A program made the translations under genes and the position numbers. DNA of 64,000 nucleotides from Umezawaea tangerina (GTDB lineage: Bacteria; Actinomycetota; Actinomycetes; Mycobacteriales; Pseudonocardiaceae). Below the pieces are notes generated by a model. The model was not told where the DNA came from, ran no database searches, and worked only from the letters and a program-made list of their open reading frames with translations. The stretch spans positions 1-64,000 of the forward strand of contig NZ_PVTF01000023.1 in the NCBI RefSeq assembly GCF_003002815.1, written 5' to 3'. Positions 37,993 through 45,972 of the stretch are shown here, piece after piece. How positions within the stretch are numbered: the stretch's first letter is position 1; every line of letters begins with the position of its first letter.

Positions 37993-38901
37993 GTGGATGA
38001 AGTGGAAAAACGCGAAGTGAAGCTGGGACAAACGCTCAGTTCACTGATCGAGCGGGGTGGCTACAGCAGAAATAGACGAGACATCCTCACCGCCCTGGAC
38101 ATCAGCCCGGCGGCCCTGTCCCAGTACGCGCGGAACCAGACGCGACCGAGCTTCCAGAAGCTCGTGGCACTGGCCGACTTCTTCGGCGTGAGCCTCGACT
38201 ACCTGGTCTACGGGCAACCGATGATCGACCACAGCACGACGACCGGCTACATCGAGAGCACCTGGCAGCGGGTAATGGCCAACACCCGCCGCCATTCGGC
38301 CCTCGTCGGGCGGATGGGCAGGTTGCTCGCCGACCGCGTTGACGAGGTGGCCCGCGAGTTGGCGAACTCCCCGACCGCAGGACGTGAAGGTCTGATCCAG
38401 GACGACGAGGCAGCGCGACTGGAACGCTTCTGCCTGTCCGCCGACATCCTCACGCTGAACCTGGACTTCGACATGGTCAACCTGCCGGACGGCAGTGCCG
38501 CCGCGGGCAGGTTCATGGACGTCGTGGCGATGAACCTGCTGGCTGGATGCACCTACAGGTTCCTCGTACCCGTCGATTCGGAGCACGTCATCGAACAGTT
38601 CCGACTCCTTCTCGTGAACCAGGTCGGTCGGGACCTGGTCCGTCGCAACTGCTCATTCCGCCGTACAGCTCAACCGGTCTACTCTGGAATGGTGATATAC
38701 CGACTCGACCTGGGCAGACTCGGCATGGAAGAGCCCGCTCTGCTCACACAGATGCAGGACTACATCGGAGCCCACGGGGAACTCGGCTACGTCATTCGCC
38801 CGAACGAGGACTCGAACAGCGACATGATGATGAGCAATGGACACCGCAACCGCGCCAAGGCTGCCTTCAACACACTGTGGGCCTCCGGACGGCATGAATG
38901 A
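37993..38901 (+). CDS. XRE/HTH transcriptional regulator with unknown C-terminal domain
   Basis: A 302-aa protein from GTG 37993; further in-frame starts exist up to TTG 37930 and downstream, none with a clear ribosome site. The N-terminus is a Cro/CI-type HTH (QTLSSLIERGGYSRNRRDILTALDISPAALSQYARNQTRPSFQKLVALADFFGVSLDYLVYG split, about 11-75). Residues 90-300 form an unrecognised domain (TYRFLVPVDSEHVIEQFRLLL, SGMVIYRLDLGRLGMEEPAL) that may sense a ligand. Codon use is less GC-rich at third positions than neighbours, suggesting transfer. Its stop overlaps the next gene's ATG, so the pair is translationally coupled. Confidence 0.8.
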   Translation: MDEVEKREVKLGQTLSSLIERGGYSRNRRDILTALDISPAALSQYARNQTRPSFQKLVALADFFGVSLDYLVYGQPMIDHSTTTGYIESTWQRVMANTRRHSALVGRMGRLLADRVDEVARELANSPTAGREGLIQDDEAARLERFCLSADILTLNLDFDMVNLPDGSAAAGRFMDVVAMNLLAGCTYRFLVPVDSEHVIEQFRLLLVNQVGRDLVRRNCSFRRTAQPVYSGMVIYRLDLGRLGMEEPALLTQMQDYIGAHGELGYVIRPNEDSNSDMMMSNGHRNRAKAAFNTLWASGRHE

Positions 38902-39326
38902 TCTACGATCCCGCGATGCCCACTGGTGTCGTTGCGGGACTGGTCGTTGAGGTCAACATCCACCCCGGCGGTGACTTCATCCGCCTTGCCACAGTCGATG
39001 TCGGACACAACAAAGTGCAGATCGTGTTCGGAGGGCCCGATCTCGTGAGGGCGGGCGACTTCGTCCCGGTCGCCCTGCCCGGAACGAGGCTCCCCGGCCG
39101 GAAGAAAATACGGCGTACCAAGTTCCGCGGGAAGACGTCGCACGGGATGTTGTGCAGCGCCGCCGAGCTCGGTTGGGAGCCGGATGGCCCCGATGAGGTC
39201 GCCCTGTTGAAACCGGATGGCCTGCGCCCAGGGACCAGATTGGACAACGTCGAGTGGCCAGGCCTCCAAGCCGACATGAGGCCCGGCCACCTTGAGCTTC
39301 GTGAGCGTTGGAGACGTGGGCGCTAG
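38898..39326 (+). CDS. Free-standing tRNA-binding (PheT-B2/EMAPII-like OB fold) domain protein
   Basis: A 142-aa protein whose body matches the N-terminal tRNA-binding domain of bacterial PheRS beta chains: GLVVEVNIHPGGDFIRLATVDVGHNKVQIVFGGPDLVRAGDFVPVALPG (read in parts), then the diagnostic RGKTSHGMLCSAAELGW. No synthetase domains are attached. Stand-alone relatives (CsaA, Trbp111, YgjH) bind tRNA or act as chaperones, but those resemble the EMAPII branch; the RGxxSxGMLCSxxELG tail here is PheT-like. It overlaps the XRE gene by 4 bp (ATGA), and its stop overlaps the convergent depolymerase stop. The function is not known. Confidence 0.85.
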   Translation: MIYDPAMPTGVVAGLVVEVNIHPGGDFIRLATVDVGHNKVQIVFGGPDLVRAGDFVPVALPGTRLPGRKKIRRTKFRGKTSHGMLCSAAELGWEPDGPDEVALLKPDGLRPGTRLDNVEWPGLQADMRPGHLELRERWRRGR

Positions 39327-40249
39327 GCGTCCAAACCCCACCCGTGCGCCAGGTACCAGGCCGCGCAGATGTTGACGTCGAGCACGTAGGCGGTGGCGGT
39401 GCCGCATTGCTTGGGGCCGGTGCCGGGGTCGACGGGTTGGCCGTGGCCCATGGTGGTGAGGGTGTAGGTCTCGACGGCGGGGGTGCCGGACGGGGCGCGG
39501 TAGGTGGAGTGGGGGTAGCCGGCGACGGTGTCGGTGGTGTCCGGGGTGGTGTCGGTGCCGAGGGCGTTGGTCCACTGGTCGACCAGTTCGCGCTGGTTCG
39601 CGGTGGCGACGGTGTAGTCGGCGGTGCCGTGCCAGATGGTGACGGGTGGGCGGGGGCCGGTGTAGGGGCTGGCGGCGCGGACCTTGTCGCCCCACTGCTG
39701 CGGGGTGAGGTTCTTGCCGGGGTTCATGCACGTGTAGGCGTCGATGATGCTTGCCGCGCAGCCGTGCGGGAGGCCGGCGACGATGCCGCCGCCGCGGAAG
39801 GACTCGGGGTAGGTGGCGAGCATGACGGAGGTCATGGCGCCGCCGGCGGACAAGCCCGTGACGTAGGCGGGGCCGGCTGCCATCTTGGTGACCATCTGGG
39901 CGATGGAGGCGGCTTCACCCTGACCGCGGGTGGTGTCGGCGGTCTGGAACCAGGAGAAGCACTTGTTGGCGTTGTTGGTGGTCTGCTGCTGCGGGAGCAG
40001 CACGGAGAAGCGGTAGCGGTCGGCCAGCGCGACCCAGCCCGACGCGGTGCCGTACCCGGCGGCGTCCTGGGTGCAGCCGTGCAGGGCGACCACGACGGGG
40101 CGGCCGGCGGGCAGGTCGTCGGGAACGTAGCGGAACATCCTGAGGTTGCCGGGGTTCGTGCCGAACCCGGTGACCTCCGTGATACCCGCGGCCTGGGCGG
40201 ACGGCGTGAGGGTCGTCAACAGGAGCAGGGCCAGTAAGACGGTTCGCAT
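39323..40249 (-). CDS. Secreted PHB depolymerase-like esterase (extracellular catalytic domain type 1)
   Basis: A 308-aa protein with a clear signal peptide (MRTVLLALLLLTTLTPSAQA), then an esterase_PHB domain: VVALHGCTQDAAGY oxyanion region, lipase box GLSAGGAMTS, Asp in HGTADYTV and His in TTMGHGQPVDPG. It lacks the C-terminal linker and substrate-binding domains of full PHB depolymerases. It may act on soluble polyester or on acetylated or feruloylated polysaccharide. Neighbouring 3-hydroxybutyrate genes favour polyhydroxybutyrate. ATG 40249; its stop overlaps that of the convergent tRNA-binding-domain gene. Confidence 0.9.
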   Translation of the reverse strand: MRTVLLALLLLTTLTPSAQAAGITEVTGFGTNPGNLRMFRYVPDDLPAGRPVVVALHGCTQDAAGYGTASGWVALADRYRFSVLLPQQQTTNNANKCFSWFQTADTTRGQGEAASIAQMVTKMAAGPAYVTGLSAGGAMTSVMLATYPESFRGGGIVAGLPHGCAASIIDAYTCMNPGKNLTPQQWGDKVRAASPYTGPRPPVTIWHGTADYTVATANQRELVDQWTNALGTDTTPDTTDTVAGYPHSTYRAPSGTPAVETYTLTTMGHGQPVDPGTGPKQCGTATAYVLDVNICAAWYLAHGWGLDA

Positions 40250-40385
40250 GCGGACCTCCTTGTCCGCACCCCACGGTAGGAACGCCGCCGGCGCCCCGCG
40301 ATGGACCGCGCCACCACATCCGCGGCGCGCGGAGTGGCGGCCACAACCATTACCCCGCAACGGCTACGGCCCTAACGTGACCGCC

Positions 40386-41600
40386 GTGAACATCGTCGTT
40401 CCCCTGTTCGCCGCACTGGCCGTCCTCGGCACGGTCCCCGCCCCGGCCCCGTCGGCCGTCGGCTGCGGCTCATCGCGCGTCCCCGGCGCCGACCACCAGG
40501 AGTCGTCGCGCACCACCGACCTGACCACCGCCGGTGGTCTCACCGACCCGGCCGACTGGGCCGGGCTGACACCGGCCGGGCTGGCGGCACCGACCGCCGT
40601 GCCCGGCACGCAGGTCGACGGGTACTTCCCCGACGACTCCACGACCAACACCAACCACGGCTGGAACCACGACTCGCAGTTCGTGATCCGGTTGCCGCGG
40701 CACTGGAACGGCGGCCTGGTGGTCACCGGGTCGCCGGGCGTGCGCGAGCAGTACGCCAACGACCGCGCCATCGGCGACTGGGTGCTCCAGCGCGGGTACG
40801 CGTTCGCGGCGACGGACAAGGGCAACACCGGCGTGGAGTTCCACACCGACGGCGCCGCGATCGAGGAGTGGAACGAGCGCGTGACGCAGCTCGCCCGCGC
40901 GGCGAAGGCGTTGGTGCGCCTGCACTACTGCCGTCCGCCGACCCGGACCATCGCGACCGGCCTGTCCAACGGCGGCTACCTGGTCCGGTGGCAGCTGGAG
41001 AACCACCCCGAGCTCTACGACGGCGGCGTGGACTGGGAAGGCGTGCTGTGGCGGGAGGAGGGGCCGAACCTGCTCACGTTCCTGCCGCCCGCGCTGCGCG
41101 GCGAACCGGTGTTCCCGGCCGAGTCGGAGTTCCTGTGGCCCTTCTACCGGCAGTACTACTGGGAGCTGACCCAGCGCGTCTACCGCGAGGAGCTGGACCC
41201 GGACTACCAGGGCGCCGAGGCCGACTACGACTACCGGACCAGGCCCGCGGCCCAGCGCGCCGTGCGGCGGATCGCGCTGACCGGCCGGATCGGCAGACCG
41301 CTGATCACCCTGCACGGCACCCTGGACGGGCTGCTGCCGATCACCCAGGACTCCGACGTGTACGCGGACATGGTGCGGGGCAGGGGAAGGGCGGCGCTGT
41401 TCCGGTACTACCGGATCGAGGGCGGCACCCACGTCGACTCCCTGTACGACGCGCATCCCGACCGGGTCCGCCCGCTGACCCCTTGCCACCACACGGCTTT
41501 CGCCGCGCTGGAACGGTGGCTGGACGGCGTCCGACCACCTGCCTCAGCCACCATCGCCAGGCCGACGGCGGTCTCCCCCGACGACTGCGCCTTGGGCTAG
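40386..41600 (+). CDS. Secreted tannase/3HB-oligomer hydrolase-like alpha/beta hydrolase
   Basis: A 404-aa protein from GTG 40386 with a hydrophobic signal-like N-terminus (VNIVVPLFAALAVLGTVPAPAPSA). Its nucleophile elbow is ATGLSNGGYLVRW; HGTLDGLLPI supplies an acid and EGGTHVDSLYD a His. The family is close to tannase/feruloyl esterase-type and 3-hydroxybutyrate oligomer hydrolase proteins; next to the depolymerase and BDH genes the latter role is attractive but inferred. Paired cysteines (VGCGSS, HYCRPP, TPCHH, DDCALG) suggest disulfides. It is divergent from the depolymerase and convergent with the PucR-type gene, overlapping it by 4 bp. Confidence 0.82.
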   Translation: MNIVVPLFAALAVLGTVPAPAPSAVGCGSSRVPGADHQESSRTTDLTTAGGLTDPADWAGLTPAGLAAPTAVPGTQVDGYFPDDSTTNTNHGWNHDSQFVIRLPRHWNGGLVVTGSPGVREQYANDRAIGDWVLQRGYAFAATDKGNTGVEFHTDGAAIEEWNERVTQLARAAKALVRLHYCRPPTRTIATGLSNGGYLVRWQLENHPELYDGGVDWEGVLWREEGPNLLTFLPPALRGEPVFPAESEFLWPFYRQYYWELTQRVYREELDPDYQGAEADYDYRTRPAAQRAVRRIALTGRIGRPLITLHGTLDGLLPITQDSDVYADMVRGRGRAALFRYYRIEGGTHVDSLYDAHPDRVRPLTPCHHTAFAALERWLDGVRPPASATIARPTAVSPDDCALG

Positions 41601-43462
41601 CCGACCAACCGCAGCAGCCGCAACGCCAACTGGACCTCCAGCACCCGCTCCGGGGACACCCAGTCGTCCCCGAGCAGGGTGGCGACCCGGTCCAGCCGCT
41701 GCACGACCGTGTTCACGTGGACGTGCAGCTCGTCCTTGGCACGACTCAGGTTCGCGCCGCACGCGAAGTACGCGGACAGCGTCCGCACCAGCTCCGTCCC
41801 CCGGCTCGCGTCGTAGTCCAACAGGGGCCCCAGGGTCGTGCGCACGTACCCGGCCACGTCGGCGCGCTCCCCCAGCAGCACCCCGACGAACCCGAGGTCC
41901 GCGGGCGTCCCGCCCTGACCGCACCGGTCCAGCACCAGCAGCGCGGACAGGCAGCGGGCGGCCTCGGCGTGCGCCTGCACGACCTGGTCCGGCCCGGCGG
42001 CCGGACCACCCGCCCCCACGGTCACCGGGGCGCCGACGGCCTTCCCCAGCACACGGGCGGTGTCGGCGGCGGCGGAGGCCGCGTCCGTGCCGGGCAGCAG
42101 CAGGACGACGTGCTCGCCGTGCGCACCGGCCAGCCCGCGACCGACCGAGGCCAGGTGCGCGGCGGCGGCCAGCAGGCGTTCGCGAGGCGCGGACGCACCG
42201 TCGGCGACCAGGACGACGTGCGGCACCCCGAGCTCCACGCCGATGCGGCGGGCACGGGCCGTGAGCCCGGCGGGGTCGCGGTCCGGAGCCGTGAGCAGGT
42301 CGGCGATCAGCTCACCGCGCACCTTGTTCTCCGCCTCGGCCACGCTGCGGCGCAACAGCAGCAGCAGCGCCGTCACCACGCTGGCGCGCTCGAACAGCCG
42401 CCGGTCCGCGTCGGTCAGGTCGGGACGGCCCGCGAGCGTGATGCTGCCGAGCAGCTCCCGCCCGGCCAGCACCGCGCACACCCACGTCCCGTCCTGGGCC
42501 ACGGCCCGGCCGGTCGCGCGCGAGGAGTTGACCGCCGACCGCGCCGGAGTCCCCTTGGTGGCACCGATCCTGGCCAGCTCGCCCAGGTCGCTGTCGTGCA
42601 CGGCGATCGCGCCGCCGAGCACCTTGGCGACCGCGGCGGCCACCTCGGGCACGTCGGCGCCGCGCAGCACGAGGTCGGCGAGCCGGTCGTGGGCCTCCTC
42701 GGCCCGGCGCATCGCCTCGCTGTTCGCGCGGATGACCTCGTTGGCCTCGTTGCGCTCGCGCAGCGCGACCCTGGTCTCCTCCAGCAGGTGCGCGGTGTCC
42801 AGCGCGATGGCGGCGTGGTCGGCCAGCGAGGACAGCAGAGCCACCTCGTCGGGCGGGAACTGCCGGGTCGTCCGGTTCGCCGCGTACAGCACGCCGATCA
42901 CCCGGCTGCCCAGCGTCAGCGGCACGCCCAGGATCGCGACGAGCCCCTCGTCCTTCACGGCGGTGTCGATCGGGGTGGTGTGGTCGAACCGCAGGTCGGC
43001 GAAGTAGTCGGCGGTGGCGTACGGCCGGGCCGTCTGGGCGACGAGGCCGCCCAGCCCCTCCCCCATGCCCAGGCGCACCTCCTGGAACAGCGCGGACACC
43101 GAGCCGTCGGTGACCCGCATGGAGGTCCCGTGCGCCGAGGGCTCGTTCATGCTCAGGTACGCCACGTCCGTGCCGAGCAGCAGCCGGGCGCGGCGCACGA
43201 TGGACTTCAGCACGGCGTCCGGGTCGCGGGCGCCCGCGAGGTCGCTGGCGGTGTCGAACAGCGCCTCCAGCTCGGCCTCGCGGCGACGGTGCTCGGTCAG
43301 CGTGCGACGGATCCGCAGCGCCCACTCGGTGGCCCGCTCGACCCGGTCGAGGTCCGCGCCCGCGGCCCCCGCGGCACGGGCCGCGGGGAGCACCTGCGCG
43401 AGCCGTTCGCTCCCCGCGTCCTGGGCGAGCAGTTCGAGCAGGCGCTCCACCGGGTCGGTCAT
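41597..43462 (-). CDS. GAF-PucR family transcriptional regulator
   Basis: A 621-aa regulator: N-terminal helices, a GAF domain (about 65-215, LFDTASDLAGARDPDAVLKSIVRRARLLLGTDVAYL split), a central coiled helix EETRVALRERNEANEVIRAN, a GGDEF-like PucR region, and the C-terminal HTH_30 (TLSAYFACGANLSRAKDELHVHVNTVVQRLDRV split). It is the third gene of bdh-transporter-pucR, starting 4 bp after the transporter stop, and likely activates this operon in response to 3-hydroxybutyrate or a related acid. Confidence 0.9.
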   Translation of the reverse strand: MTDPVERLLELLAQDAGSERLAQVLPAARAAGAAGADLDRVERATEWALRIRRTLTEHRRREAELEALFDTASDLAGARDPDAVLKSIVRRARLLLGTDVAYLSMNEPSAHGTSMRVTDGSVSALFQEVRLGMGEGLGGLVAQTARPYATADYFADLRFDHTTPIDTAVKDEGLVAILGVPLTLGSRVIGVLYAANRTTRQFPPDEVALLSSLADHAAIALDTAHLLEETRVALRERNEANEVIRANSEAMRRAEEAHDRLADLVLRGADVPEVAAAVAKVLGGAIAVHDSDLGELARIGATKGTPARSAVNSSRATGRAVAQDGTWVCAVLAGRELLGSITLAGRPDLTDADRRLFERASVVTALLLLLRRSVAEAENKVRGELIADLLTAPDRDPAGLTARARRIGVELGVPHVVLVADGASAPRERLLAAAAHLASVGRGLAGAHGEHVVLLLPGTDAASAAADTARVLGKAVGAPVTVGAGGPAAGPDQVVQAHAEAARCLSALLVLDRCGQGGTPADLGFVGVLLGERADVAGYVRTTLGPLLDYDASRGTELVRTLSAYFACGANLSRAKDELHVHVNTVVQRLDRVATLLGDDWVSPERVLEVQLALRLLRLVG

Positions 43463-43466
43463 GGCA

Positions 43467-44807
43467 TCATGCTGGCACTTCGGCGGGGTCGGTGGCGCTC
43501 TTCTCCAGCGACACGCCCCTGGTCTCCTTCGCGACCACCACCGCGATGACGCTGAGCAGGCAGGCGAACCCGACGTACAGCGCGACCGGGACCGTGCTGC
43601 CGTACGCCTTGAGCAGCGCCGTCGCGATCAGCGGGGCCAGCGCACCGGCCACGATGGACGCGAGCTGGTAGCCGATCGAGGCACCCGAGTAGCGGACCCT
43701 GGTGCCGAACAGCTCCGAGAAGAACGCGGCCTGCGGTCCGTACATCGCGCCGTGCAGCACGAGCCCGACGGCGGTGGCGAGCAGGATCGCGCCGAAGGAC
43801 TTGGTGTCGAGCAGCGTGAAGAACACGAAGATCCACACGCCGACGCCGACCGCGCCGAACAGGTACACCGCGCGGCGGCCGACCCGGTCGGACAGCGCGC
43901 CCCACAACGGGATCGAGACGAAGTGGATCACCGAGCCGATCAGCACCGCGTTGAGCCCGTAGGACTTCGACAGCCCCAGCGGTCCGGTGATGTAGACGAG
44001 GATGAACGCGGTGATCACGTAGTACGACACGTTCTCGCCCATCCGCGCGCCCATCGCGATCAGCACCTCGCGCCAGTGCTCCCGCATCAGCGTGACGATC
44101 GGCGCCTTCTCCACGATCGGGGCCTTGGCCAGCTCCGCCTTGCGCTGCGCCTCCAGGAAGATCGGCGACTCGCTGACGGTCAGCCGGATCCACAGCCCGA
44201 TGCCGACCAGCAGGCCGGACAGCAGGAACGGCACCCGCCAGCCCCAGGACAGGAAGGCGTCGTCGGTCTGCACGGCCGCCAGCACCGCGAGCACCGCGGT
44301 CGCCAGCAGGTTGCCCAGCGGCACACCCGCCTGCGGCCACGAGGCCCAGAAGCCGCGCCGCTTCGCGTCCCCGTGCTCGGAGACGATCAGCACCGCACCG
44401 CCCCACTCGCCACCCAGCGCGAACCCCTGCACCAGCCGCAGCAGGGTCAGCAGAATCGGCGCGCCGATGCCGATCGTGGCGTATGTCGGCAGCAGGCCCA
44501 TCGCGAACGTCGCGCCGCCCATCAGCACCAGCGCCAGCACGAGCAGCCTCTTGCGGCCGATCTTGTCGCCGAAGTGGCCGAACACCAGACCGCCCAACGG
44601 CCTGGCCAGGAAGCCGATGGCGTACGTCGTGAACGCCAGCAGCGTGCCGGTGAGCGGGTCCACGCTCGGGAAGAACAGCTTGTTGAACACCAACGCGGCC
44701 GCGGAGCCGTAGAGGAAGAAGTCGTACCACTCGATGGTGGTGCCGATCAGGCTCGCCGCGACGACCTTGACGATGGACTTCTTCGGTGGGGCAGGGGTCT
44801 CGACCAT
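43467..44807 (-). CDS. MFS transporter, metabolite:H+ symporter (MHS) family
   Basis: A 446-aa, 12-TM permease with MHS signatures: GTTIEWYDFFLYGSAAAL in TM1, GFLARPLGGLVFGHFGDKIGRKR loop 2-3 motif, RLVQGFALGGEWGGAVL and SESPIFLEAQRKAE. MHS members import organic acids, betaines or shikimate with protons. Position between 3-hydroxybutyrate dehydrogenase and a PucR regulator suggests 3-hydroxybutyrate uptake. Confidence 0.9.
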   Translation of the reverse strand: MVETPAPPKKSIVKVVAASLIGTTIEWYDFFLYGSAAALVFNKLFFPSVDPLTGTLLAFTTYAIGFLARPLGGLVFGHFGDKIGRKRLLVLALVLMGGATFAMGLLPTYATIGIGAPILLTLLRLVQGFALGGEWGGAVLIVSEHGDAKRRGFWASWPQAGVPLGNLLATAVLAVLAAVQTDDAFLSWGWRVPFLLSGLLVGIGLWIRLTVSESPIFLEAQRKAELAKAPIVEKAPIVTLMREHWREVLIAMGARMGENVSYYVITAFILVYITGPLGLSKSYGLNAVLIGSVIHFVSIPLWGALSDRVGRRAVYLFGAVGVGVWIFVFFTLLDTKSFGAILLATAVGLVLHGAMYGPQAAFFSELFGTRVRYSGASIGYQLASIVAGALAPLIATALLKAYGSTVPVALYVGFACLLSVIAVVVAKETRGVSLEKSATDPAEVPA

Positions 44808-44843
44808 GAGATCACCACTTCTTCGGGGTGGGCTTGCGGGTGA

Positions 44844-45614
44844 CTACTGGGCGGACCAGCCGCCGTCGATCGTGAACGTCGTGCCGGTGACGTGCCCGGA
44901 GTTGGCTCCGCAGAGCCACAGCACGGTCGCCGCGATGTCGACGGGCTCGATCAGCCGCTTGATCGCGGTGCGCTGGAGCATGACCTCGGCCAGCACCCGG
45001 TCCTCCGGGATGCCGTGCGCGCGGGCCTGGTCGGCGACCTGCCCCTCGACCAGCGGCGTGCGGACGTAGCCGGGGCTGACGCAGTTGCTGGTCACGCCGT
45101 GCTCGGCGCCCTCCAGCGCGGCGACCTTGCTCAGCCCCTCCAGGCCGTGCTTCGCCGCGGTGTAGGCGGACTTGAACGCGCTGGCGCGCAGCCCGTGCAC
45201 GCTGGTGAGGTTGACGATCCGGCCCCAGCCGCGCTCGTACATGTGCGGCAGGCAGTGCCGCATCAGCAGGAACGGGGCGGTGACCATGACCCGCTGCATC
45301 AGCTCGAAGCGCTCGGGCGGGAAGTCGTGGATCGGCGCGACGTGCTGGAGCCCCGCGTTGTTGACGAGGACGTCGACGTCGCGCGGGAGGTCGCGCACCG
45401 GGTCGGGCGCCGAGAGGTCGACCACGTGCGTCGTGCCCTCGACCTCCTCGGCGACGGCGCGCACCGCGGCGTCGTCCCGGTCGACGAGGTGGATCTTCGC
45501 ACCGGCTTCGGCGAACGCGAGGGCGCAGGCGCGGCCGATGCCGCCCCCGGCCCCCGTGATGAGGGCGGTGCGGCCCGCGAGGCCTTCGCCGGTGTGACCG
45601 AGACCACTGTTCAT
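44844..45614 (-). CDS. bdhA: 3-hydroxybutyrate dehydrogenase
   Basis: A 256-aa SDR with the D-3-hydroxybutyrate dehydrogenase pattern: ITGAGGGIGRACA, NNAGLQHVAPIHDFP, VNLTSVHGLRASAFKSAYTAAKHGLEGL and SPGYVRTPLVEGQVADQA, where the Gln and Lys/His positions of the BDH active site are kept. It oxidises (R)-3-hydroxybutyrate to acetoacetate with NAD+. First gene of the minus operon with the transporter and regulator. ATG 45614; the upstream 42-codon extension covers promoter repeats and is unlikely. Confidence 0.9.
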   Translation of the reverse strand: MNSGLGHTGEGLAGRTALITGAGGGIGRACALAFAEAGAKIHLVDRDDAAVRAVAEEVEGTTHVVDLSAPDPVRDLPRDVDVLVNNAGLQHVAPIHDFPPERFELMQRVMVTAPFLLMRHCLPHMYERGWGRIVNLTSVHGLRASAFKSAYTAAKHGLEGLSKVAALEGAEHGVTSNCVSPGYVRTPLVEGQVADQARAHGIPEDRVLAEVMLQRTAIKRLIEPVDIAATVLWLCGANSGHVTGTTFTIDGGWSAQ

Positions 45615-45644
45615 GCCCACGACGCTAGCGAGGGGCACGTGGGT

Positions 45645-45754
45645 CAGCACATGTGTGACCAGCACATAACGGCGTATTGCTTCATGTGCCCGGCCGACAG
45701 TCCGGATTGTGATTCTCGGCTTATGCAATACCTGGTGCAATCACCCCTGGTGCA
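45645..45754. promoter_or_regulatory. Promoter region with two sets of direct repeats
   Basis: The 195-bp gap between bdhA (-) and the small ORF (+) holds CAGCACAT twice (45645 and 45660, 15 bp apart) with an inverted ATGTGC at 45684 and a CACGTG at 45636, on the bdhA side. On the other side CTGGTGCA occurs twice (45732 and 45747, also 15 bp apart). The first set suits the PucR-type regulator; the second may control the small ORF. Confidence 0.5.
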
Positions 45755-45809
45755 TGAGTACTCTTCATTGATCCGTTCGGGGGACGACCACGTACTTGGG
45801 GGTAACTAA

Positions 45810-45959
45810 ATGTCATTAACGCCGATCTACGACGACGTCATGCGCGAGCTCGACGGCATCATGGCAGCCAGCAAGGCGAAGCAGGCCCAGGTCGCGGCGG
45901 ACACCGCGAACGCGGAGAAGGCCGCCGAGCAGAAGCTCGACGACCCCCTCGCCAGCTAG
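45810..45959 (+). CDS. Small 49-aa protein with TTA as third codon
   Basis: ATG 45810, after GGGGGTAACTAA, opens a 49-codon frame ending TAG 45957-45959. Third positions are almost all G or C and the product is a highly charged amphipathic helix (MSLTPIYDDVMRELDGIM, then AASKAKQAQVAADTANAEKAAEQK and DDPLAS). Codon 3 (45816-45818) is TTA. No family recognised. No Cys and few Ser/Thr, so not an obvious lanthipeptide precursor. Strong codon bias and a tidy upstream region support a real gene. It stops 13 bp before the end of the convergent LCP gene. Confidence 0.65.
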   Translation: MSLTPIYDDVMRELDGIMAASKAKQAQVAADTANAEKAAEQKLDDPLAS

Positions 45960-45972
45960 CGGACCCGGAGAC

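Noticed and set aside
45810-45959. Lanthipeptide or lasso-peptide precursor
   Set aside because: No Cys, few Ser/Thr, no leader/core boundary and no modification enzyme nearby.
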